This document shows positions 57,004 to 64,000 of a stretch of 64,000 bases of DNA, piece after piece. Origin of the DNA: Cryphonectria parasitica EP155 (lineage: Eukaryota > Ascomycota > Sordariomycetes > Diaporthales > Cryphonectriaceae). A model generated the notes under the pieces. That model ran no database searches. It saw only the letters and a program-made list of their open reading frames with translations, and was not told the DNA's origin. Where the stretch lies: NCBI RefSeq assembly GCF_011745365.1, contig NW_024468911.1, positions 4,892,759 to 4,956,758 of the forward strand, in the 5' to 3' direction. Both the position numbers and the translations under genes were made by a program. Positions within the stretch are counted from its first letter, which is position 1; each line of letters opens with the position of its first letter.

Positions 57004-58280
57004 TGGAGGAGAAGGAGACAGAAGGGGAACAAGTATTTTACAGTTGGAGATTGGGGAAGACAGATGGAGAGAGTGCCTGTCGATCTCAAATTTTGGTTTA
57101 CAGAAATATACAAGAGCAGAGTCGCCTTCGGACAAGTGACAAGTTTGCGCACGAGGTCATCAACAGCAGAAAAGAGAGAGGGGATTTACTACTATGGTAC
57201 ATCCATTAATAAAATGTATGCGATAAAAAGGTAAGATTGAGCTGAGAGGTTCGACGAGAGAAGCTAGATCGGCCAAGAAATTTCGCAAGGGGGACTTTCG
57301 GAGTTTGAGCTGAGTGCGAAAGCTGCGCATTTTGGCGACTTTTGACACACTCAGACGCCGCCACTTTTCCGCTTGTGGGGACAAATATCCCACCCCGTGG
57401 CCACCGAAAGACGGAGGATGGAGGGGAAGAGGATCCAACGGACAGGGGGAGAAGTCAGATGCGCGCCTTGCATGCTCGTGCAGATATTAGATAGTAGATG
57501 TGCGCTGCAGGTGACCAAGATGGATGGATGAGACGTTGTGTATGCTATGCAAGGGGCTGAAATCGTCATCTTTGGTCTACATTCACATTGGTTCCTACTC
57601 TTTCCCATCTGCCCTTCTCTCAGTTTTATCTCCTCAGCCCAAGTTCTGGGAAACAAAGTTATCTCTTTGTAATTAGAAAAGTTCCTTCATGACGTCAACC
57701 GGCCCGGGCCCGGGACCACGGGATCTCATTGTGGTGGGGCAAAGAATTCCCCAGGGTCTATTTGAATTTGTTGTACCCATATTTGCTTAGCAATCACCTC
57801 AGATGGATAGAAACTTACCTGGCACAGCATATGAATTGGTCTCACTGATTGAGTTCCAGTTGGGAGGCAGTCCAGAGGCACGTCTCGAACTTTTTACTAA
57901 CCGATGCCATGTTACAGACGGATTGGCACGTAGAGGGAGAGCCATCGTGGCTGTGGTGGACAGGTTCATGTGTGAATTGTTGCAATTATTGATTTATCTT
58001 CTATCATGTATACATCTACTCTCCCTTCTATTCCAAACCCATGTCTATGCTCTGTGTTCGTCCTGAATCGTGACAGCATGACCGTATTCTATTTGCATTG
58101 CACGCCGAGAAAGAAAGAAGGAAATAGGAAGAAAAATAAACCATGGTATGTGCGAACAGAAATGTTGCACCGCCAGTTGTCAAACCGGCCAGAATGACAG
58201 GCGCAGTGTCTCCTGGTCGCCGTCCGCCCTGTCGTAATCCAACCATGCATATGGAAAACTTATGACACCGCCATCTCAGC
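57004..58280. other. Intergenic, no gene seen
   Basis: Upstream of the Sec14-like gene and downstream of the phosphatase gene. A GC-rich palindrome-like GGCCCGGGCCCGGG lies near 57701-57714. No supported gene. Confidence 0.5.
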
Positions 58281-58991
58281 TCATTGACCGTCGTCCCCGG
58301 CTGCTGCGGCGCCGCCAACCCTTGGCGTCGTGAACCCCCTCCTCTTCCTCCACTCCCTCACTCCACGCTCTAGTTCGCCCCAGGTCACCCCGTCTCTCAC
58401 CAGACACATGGTGACGCCGAGGCTCTCGGTTTCCCTGTTCCTGCTCTCGTCGTCAAAGAAAAGAAACTCCTCGTACGGCAGGCCCGTCTCCTTCTGCAGC
58501 TTCTGCATGTGCGTGAGCTTAGACCCAGGGTAGATCTGCAGCCCCGCGTCGAACATGTCGAGGGCCTTTCTCGTCTTGCCGGCCTTCTTGCCGTCCTCCG
58601 GCGCCGGTGGATGGATGTGCAGCAACTTGAGCATGTCCCTTGCCAGGTCGGCCGCGCTGGTCCGGCTGGCCACGCCGACCCGCATGCCCAGCTGCGGCAG
58701 GGCGTACAGAACCCCCGGCACGTCCCTGTAGAAGGCAAACTCCTCGCCTATCCTGTCGGCGCAGGCGGTATTGTTGCTGCCGGGGACCGTCTTTATGCTG
58801 CCATTAACGTGGGTGTCGACCCAGAAGGGCCACAGGGTATAGTCGAGGTCGAAAACGACGAGCTTGGGGAGGGGGCCGCCATCGGTAAGGATGCGAGGCA
58901 CAGGTAGGGATATGGGGGTCGGGGTCGAGGTCGAGGTCGAGCCGGAGGATATGGAGGAGAAGGTTGCAGACTTGACGAGCTTCTTAGGCAT
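58281..58991 (-). CDS. MDP-1-type magnesium-dependent phosphatase (HAD superfamily)
   Basis: Intronless, 236 aa from the ATG at 58991; the frame is open upstream but only through a TTG. HAD motif I is VVFDLDYTLWPFW, with nucleophile Asp48 and Asp50, diagnostic of MDP-1 (acid phosphatase) proteins. Motif II is ASRTS (about 108-112), and the motif III/IV region is LFFDDESRNRE (about 177-187). The family dephosphorylates phosphotyrosine and is implicated in removing sugar phosphates from glycated proteins. The fungal protein is longer than the ~165-aa mammalian enzyme because of a Ser/Thr-rich N-terminus (first 40 residues) and an insert containing EDGKKAGKTRKA. Cytosolic. Confidence 0.92.
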   Translation of the reverse strand: MPKKLVKSATFSSISSGSTSTSTPTPISLPVPRILTDGGPLPKLVVFDLDYTLWPFWVDTHVNGSIKTVPGSNNTACADRIGEEFAFYRDVPGVLYALPQLGMRVGVASRTSAADLARDMLKLLHIHPPAPEDGKKAGKTRKALDMFDAGLQIYPGSKLTHMQKLQKETGLPYEEFLFFDDESRNRETESLGVTMCLVRDGVTWGELERGVREWRKRRGFTTPRVGGAAAAGDDGQ

Positions 58992-60028
58992 CGTCTGGAC
59001 GGTGGAGGAGTAGAGGCTCGAGAAGGAGGAGGAGGAGGACTGGTTGTAGGGGTGTTGGAGAGGCGGCCGTCGGGTTGGTAGGGTCAAGTGAGGTGCAGTT
59101 GAATTTAGCGCTGGGTAAAGCTGTCGAGAGGGATGGTTGGGGAGAAAAAGGAAAGAGGAAAGAAAAATATAGAAAATAGAGGCGTAACAGACTTGATTTC
59201 GCCAACGTCAGACTGAAAAGCCACTGAACCCCTCCCCCAGCAGGTGGGCGCCCCCCAAAAAGGTAGCTGGCCTTATCTTATCGATCCTCACCATGCTCTA
59301 TTGATGTACCCTAACCCTGATACATATACCTTATACAGTACAAAGTACTTGTTGATGTACTACGCACATTAGCCGAGCCCCTCTGGAAGCCTCCATCTTC
59401 GAAACAAGAGCCGCGACCCCGAGAGGAGATGGAGGAGACACTGTTGGAGAATGCAGCATATGCAGGCGGATGTACGGATTTAATACTTCTCCATGCTACT
59501 CTTGGCCCGGCTGAAATATTTCTCCAAACGACCCGAATTATATTGAGTCGGGTCCACACGGATTTACAAGTTCACGACGAGCTCGCCTTGACAGTCGAAC
59601 ACAACTGCCGTCACCCCTACTACCAAAGTTCGAGTATCACATCGATCCAAGATGGCCACTCATCGTTACAAAAGACGTGGAGAGGGTTCCACAGGTTTCC
59701 CCGCTGTCATCCTTGTGTCGTGCCACTAGACATCAACTATTACCCCTCGCGGCTTCTGAGTTGAGCTTGGGAGAGAGAGATTATCTATATCTGGCCCCCA
59801 AAATTGGTGATTCTAATGTAACTCTTGGTTTTTATTTTTGGGTAAAACAAATCTCACCTACATCAACTCTTGCTCCTTTGAGCGTAGGAGACTGAATCCT
59901 TTCTAGCAATCGGATAAGCGCCAGGCAGGCTTTGTTATTTAAGAGGGCTCGTCAGCTCCCAACAAGCTCTCTCAGCACCTTGTAGCAAGCTTCAACAATC
60001 AAATTCGACTCTTAAGCTGTTGCCCCTC
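58992..60028. other. Intergenic, divergent upstream regions
   Basis: About 1 kb between the divergent phosphatase and dioxygenase genes. Short frames only. The dioxygenase's TATA-like element lies at its right end. Confidence 0.55.
59936..59942 (+). promoter_or_regulatory. TATA-like element of the VOC dioxygenase gene
   Basis: TATTTAA at 59936-59942, about 87 nt before the ATG at 60029, a usual fungal spacing. Confidence 0.4.
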
Positions 60029-61175
60029 ATGGCGACTGAAGCCCCCAAGAAGATCCAGTTGACCCGTATAAGCCATATCTACTACAAGTACAAACCTGAA
60101 GATGTCGACGCGGCACGGGCCTTCATGGTGGACTTTGGCTTCTTTGAGGTGAAGCGCGAGGGGCCCCGCACCTACTACCGCGGCTACGGCGTCGAGCCCT
60201 TTGTGCTGTGTGTCGAGGCCTCGGACGAGACCAAGTTTGGCGGCACGGCGTTTGCTGTTGACTCTTTGGAGGAGCTGGAGAGGGCGAGCAAGACCTTGCC
60301 AAAGGAGGCCAAGGCTACTGATGTGTATGAGATGGAGGGCGCGCCAGGCGGCGGCAAGTGTGTGACCTTCTATGACCCCGTGGATGGCTTCCCCTTCCAC
60401 CTGGTTTATGGTCAGGAGCTGGTCGAGCCCTTGAGCCTGGAGCTGCCTGAGCCGAAGCCCAACTATGTGAGCAGTGCTCCCTTTCCCGTAGCAACTGAGC
60501 GTTGCTAGAAGTCTCTGGTCATTTTCTGACAACACGCATGCACACATATACAGCCCGAGAAGCAGTACCGCGGCGTCAATCAAACCCAACGCTTCCAGAA
60601 GCGCCCTGCGCCGGTCCACAAGCTCGGCCACTTTGGCTTGTGCGTGACAAACTACAAGAAGGCCTTTGAGTTCTACTCGACCTACTTCAACTTCCACCCC
60701 TCTGAGCTGATCCACAACGACGCCGGCGAGGACGTCACCGTTTTCTTCCGCCTTGGAAAGGGCCCAGAGCGAGTCGATCACCACTGCTTCTTCTTCTTTG
60801 AGGGCCCTCGCGCCCCACACGTCCACCACAGCAGCTTCGAGACGCACGACTTCGACGCTCAGGTCCTGGGCCACGACTGGCTCCGCCACAAGGGCTATGA
60901 GAACTGCTGGGGCGTCGGGAGGCATATCATGGGAAGCCAGATCTTTGACTACTGGTTCGACCCCAGCAAGTTCATCTTGGAGCACTATGTCGACGGCGAC
61001 CTGCTGGACCAGGACTATCCCACTCAGCATAGCGCGATGAGCATGGATAACCTGCATGTCTGGGGTGAGTTTTTCCCTTCTCTCTGTGTCGTACAATCGT
61101 GCTATCTCACAGTAGACTTTATGCTGATATTCATTCTCGACAGGACCGGATCTGCCACCGACATTCTTGTCATGA
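60029..61175 (+). CDS. VOC-family extradiol-type dioxygenase
   Basis: Exons: 60029..60466, 60554..61064, 61144..61175, 326 aa; the last exon encodes only about ten residues (GPDLPPTFLS). Two vicinal-oxygen-chelate modules: module 1 (about 10-130) opens LTRISHIYYKYKPEDVDAA, and module 2 (about 165-300) opens KLGHFGLCVTNYKKAFEFY. Predicted Fe(II) ligands are His172 (GHFGL), one of His237/238 (HVHHSSFE), and Glu289 (FILEHYVDGD). The segment GRHIMGSQIFDYWFDP is typical of catechol/biphenyl-type extradiol dioxygenases. Reaction expected: meta ring cleavage of a catechol-like aromatic, cytosolic; exact substrate unknown. Fungal relatives are often annotated as 2,3-dihydroxybiphenyl dioxygenase or trihydroxytoluene oxygenase-like. 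Confidence 0.92.
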
Positions 61176-61792
61176 GTGGCGTGGTTACTCCCGCAGGCCT
61201 CGCCACGATACCAAGTTGAAGTATTCGGCAAGGGTCACTGTGGGCAAAATTTGACCAGCGCAGCCCATTTTTCAGTCTTTCCATGTTTGCTGCTGCACGC
61301 CATTCATTTATCTATCTCAACAGGGCCGGATAGTGTGAACAACTAATCTTTTTTCTTGGAGGCTATTTGGGTTTTCTTCTCCCTGGAGGTCTTTGTCTCA
61401 TTTTTTTTTTTACTCCACGATGGAAAGCACCATGGGGTTCTCAGTATTCCCTCAAATGACTGTTTGGTCTTGTAGGTCATGATCAATTACTGTTGGACGG
61501 TACAATAGCTTGTTAGCTCGTGTTTGAGGATCATCAGCCTCGTGGAGAAGGGAATTTTCAAATCGGAAGCTACCCCTTCAATCCCTAGTATCTTGACTGC
61601 GTGGGGAGTATTGGTCGATGGAAAATGCGATTAAAATATAACAAAATACCTAAGGTAGTAGAAAGCTAGCTCTCATCACTTCCACATTTTATTTACGCGT
61701 GGAGGCCAGAGCCTGCCGACATATTTACACAAAAACGAAAGAAAAAAACCACCAATTAAACAAACTAACCCTTTCATTCTCACGACCTCTCC
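61176..61792. other. Intergenic, convergent 3' flanks
   Basis: Spacer between the dioxygenase and membrane-protein genes. No supported gene. Confidence 0.6.
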
Positions 61793-63691
61793 TCACCTTG
61801 AGCCTCCCGTGGTATCTTGTGCGCCCTGTCGGTACAGCACCAACAACTCCTCGCGCAGGCTCGTCAGCTCACTCGCCACTCTCTGTGGACCTCCACCGGG
61901 TATCAAGCTGGGGGGCACAGCGCCCATCCCCGCCGCTGTCGTCGTAGTCGTCGTCCGAGCACCAGACGTCCACGAGCTCCCCGAGGACATTTGCTCTGGC
62001 GCACCCGAGGACTGGGACCAGTGGCTAGTGAGATATGCCTTTGCATCCTCACGAGAGAACGATACAGACTCGCGTCGGTTGACCTCCGGGCCTGTGGCGT
62101 CTAGCTCGGAGATGTCGTCCTGAGAAGAAGGTGGCGGTTGATATTGCTGTTGCTGAGGCATGTAGGCGATATTGGGTGGTAGTGGTGGAATATCCTGTGC
62201 TGCTGCCGCCGATGAGCCCGAGTACTGGACCCCACCTTTCTGAGATACACCACGAGCGGCCCAGCGGCTCCACCGCTCACTGATTGTGTTCACGTTCAGC
62301 GGTTGTTGCTCGCCGGACCGCTGGAACCAGCCGGCGAGGCTCTTGCGGATGTTAGCCTGATGCACCGGGGCGGGCTCAGGCATGGGAATGGGATAGCGAG
62401 GGTCCTGTCGCTTCTCGTCGAGATAGCCTTGGACGGAGCGGATGGAGCTGGCATCCTCATTGATATCTCTGCTAGGGCTTGAGGGACCGTCACGGCGCTT
62501 ATTGTTGAAGTTGAAGTAGCTGCGCTTATTGGCGAACAGACGTTGCTTGTACGGATTGCCCCCGTATTTGTCTCTTCGCCGACGGCGTTGGCGGATGAGC
62601 ATGATGGCCCAGACGATTCCCACAATAAAGCCCACCGCACCTATAGCAGCACAAGATTTAGCATTGTGACGATGAAACTAACTTTTTTGTTGAGGGGAAG
62701 GGAAAGAAACTTACCTAGAGTTCCAAAGGCGATGGCGAACTTGGTGTTGTTGGGAGGTGGCGGCGGCAGTTTTTGGCTGCTGTTGCCGCTATAATCATTA
62801 GACTGGCCTCCTCTGTCTTGCTGTCCGATGACGATGCTGCTGCTGGGGATGGACGACTGGGCCAGGGCTGTGGCAGTTGAGGTATTATCGACGGTGACGG
62901 TGGAGACAGAAGAGGTTGTCAGTAAAACAGTGGTTTCCGACGGCGAACTCGATGTAGACGAAGTAGTCGTAGTCGTAACAGGGTCTGTCGTCACGATGGA
63001 CGATGTGCTTGATGCTACCAGTGGTGACGCTGCAACTGAAGTTGTTGGTAGAGGTGGTGGCGTTGATGTCGCAAGGGAAGTGGAAGTGAAAGTGGATGAC
63101 GATGATGGTGTAGGCAGGACCGTGCTGGACTCAACAGAGACTGATGTCGAGCTTGGCTTTGGCTGTGTCTGAACGGTGACAGGTGGTGAGCTAGTGTGGT
63201 CTTCCTCCGTTTTCTTGTCCTTGTTGTCCTCCTTTCCACTGTTCTTGTCACCACCGTTTCCACCGTTGTTGCCGCCACCACCACCACCACCGCCGCCGCC
63301 GCCATTGCCGCCGCCGCTGCCTCCTCCTCCACTTCCTCCTCCACTTCCTCCTCCACTTCCTCCTCCACTTCCTCCTCCACCTCCTCCTGCACCTCCTCCA
63401 TTGGTGTTGTCACGCTCCTTGGAGCCCTGGTGATTCTGGTCCCTCTTCATGCCGCCTCCCGAGACGGCGCGCTCTTCCCCATACTGAATGGATTCATCCC
63501 GATCATGCATCGCGGAGGCTCTTTGAGAGATATCACTTCGCTGATATCTGAGAAGGGGAAAGAAAAAAAATTTGAAAATTCAGTCAGCAAGCTTGAATTG
63601 GTGAGTAGACAAGACCATGGTCCACTAGATAACTGACCGCCATGCGTTGAACCCAGGAGGTACCATCTCCAGGGCTGCCAGCTTCAATCAT
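61793..63691 (-). CDS. Ser/Thr- and Gly-rich single-pass membrane protein
   Basis: Exons: complement(61793..62640, 62715..63540, 63638..63691), 575 aa. The 54-nt first exon (ATG 63691) joins at phase 0. No cleavable signal peptide is visible. Order: polar N-terminus, a long Gly/Ser run of (GGGS)-like units (about 60-110), a 150-residue Ser/Thr-rich stretch likely to be O-mannosylated, one transmembrane helix around residues 288-310 (FAIAFGTLGAVGFIVGIVWAIM, broken by an intron), a stop-transfer RQRRRRRDKYG, then a ~260-residue cytosolic tail with Pro/Gln-rich parts and a C-terminal helix SLREELLVLYRQG. The layout resembles fungal wall-stress or mucin-like sensors (Mid2-like), but there is no WSC domain and no recognisable family motif. 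Confidence 0.82.
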
Positions 63692-64000
63692 GCGCCAGAA
63701 TGTCTCTGAATTAATCTTATACACCGACAGATGCGTCGTCCAGCTCACCCAGGAGTGGGCTCAACAGCCGTTGAGACTGAGGGAAAAAATTATTAGTAAG
63801 GCAGATTTCCTCCTGGGAGACACTTGATTAAGTAAAGCGAAGAAAATGAGGATCCCAGCCTTTTTGAAATAAATATGAAAGGAATATCAAGCATCGAGGC
63901 CTGCTCTGCGCGAGCCAGCACGCTATGTACAACCCAAAGAGTTGACCAGGCGTAGCCTAATTAAGGTGGGGAAAAAGAAGGTAAGAAAGACAAGAAAGAA
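63692..64000. other. Upstream of the membrane-protein gene
   Basis: About 300 bases to the window edge. No gene or repeat visible. Confidence 0.6.

Noticed and set aside
57701..57714. GC-rich palindrome-like GGCCCGGGCCCGGG
   Set aside because: Too short and isolated to assign as a terminator or binding site.
59999..61231. Minus-strand open frame of 410 codons opposite the dioxygenase
   Set aside because: Antisense shadow; the plus strand carries the VOC metal ligands and good splice sites.
1..64000. CRISPR arrays, rRNA, tRNA genes, complete transposons
   Set aside because: Looked for regularly spaced repeats, tRNA-like arms and transposase or reverse-transcriptase motifs and saw none. A tRNA scan and a repeat-library search would be needed to exclude small or degraded ones.

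Overview
The window is nuclear DNA of a filamentous ascomycete (Pezizomycotina, probably Sordariomycetes). The grounds are short introns (56 to 142 nt) with GTAAGT/GTATGT donors and CTAAC/CTGAC-like branch sites, GC-rich coding exons, and families typical of these fungi: a Zn2Cys6 regulator, CFEM-Pth11 receptor, CBM18 protein, DUF7025 AAA ATPase and fungal LtrA protein. I worked out exon joins by hand for 16 genes; in every one the summed exon length is a whole number of codons and the joins restore family motifs. Species-level placement is not possible from the sequence alone.

Layout. 1-4.5 kb: a large AAA+ ATPase on the minus strand, running off the left edge, with a plus-strand gene fragment overlapping its 5' end. 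4.8-8.3 kb: mitochondrial AFG1-type ATPase and a DUF1295 membrane enzyme. 9.1-14.6 kb: a DHA2 efflux transporter and a Zn2Cys6 regulator transcribed divergently. 17.7-19.6 kb: sugar porter behind a 3 kb leader/intergenic region. 20.3-21.2 kb: secreted three-module chitin-binding protein. 22.4-27.3 kb: LtrA membrane protein and a second MFS efflux pump. 28.6-32.9 kb: a 1,366-residue membrane-anchored coiled-coil protein that I do not recognise, preceded by a tandem repeat. 33-42.5 kb: gene-poor. 42.6-50.6 kb: CFEM receptor, acyl-CoA dehydrogenase-fold flavoenzyme, POT peptide transporter. 50.6-55.4 kb: gene-poor. 55.4-63.7 kb: Sec14-like lipid-transfer protein, MDP-1-type phosphatase, extradiol-type VOC dioxygenase, and a glycine/serine-rich single-pass membrane protein.

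How the genes fit together. There is no biosynthetic backbone enzyme and no operon-like cluster. The clearest functional pair is the efflux pump and Zn2Cys6 regulator sharing an 0.8 kb divergent promoter. Much of the remainder concerns the cell surface and nutrient exchange (sugar and peptide transport, chitin binding, nutrient/host sensing).

The most unusual features are in gene structure: seven consecutive phase-1 introns in the AAA ATPase (every internal exon is skippable in frame, including the one carrying the P-loop), three in-frame stop-free introns in the coiled-coil gene, two GC-AG introns, and a 4-nt first coding exon in the peptide transporter. The coiled-coil gene with its tandem-repeat leader is the best candidate for something undescribed.
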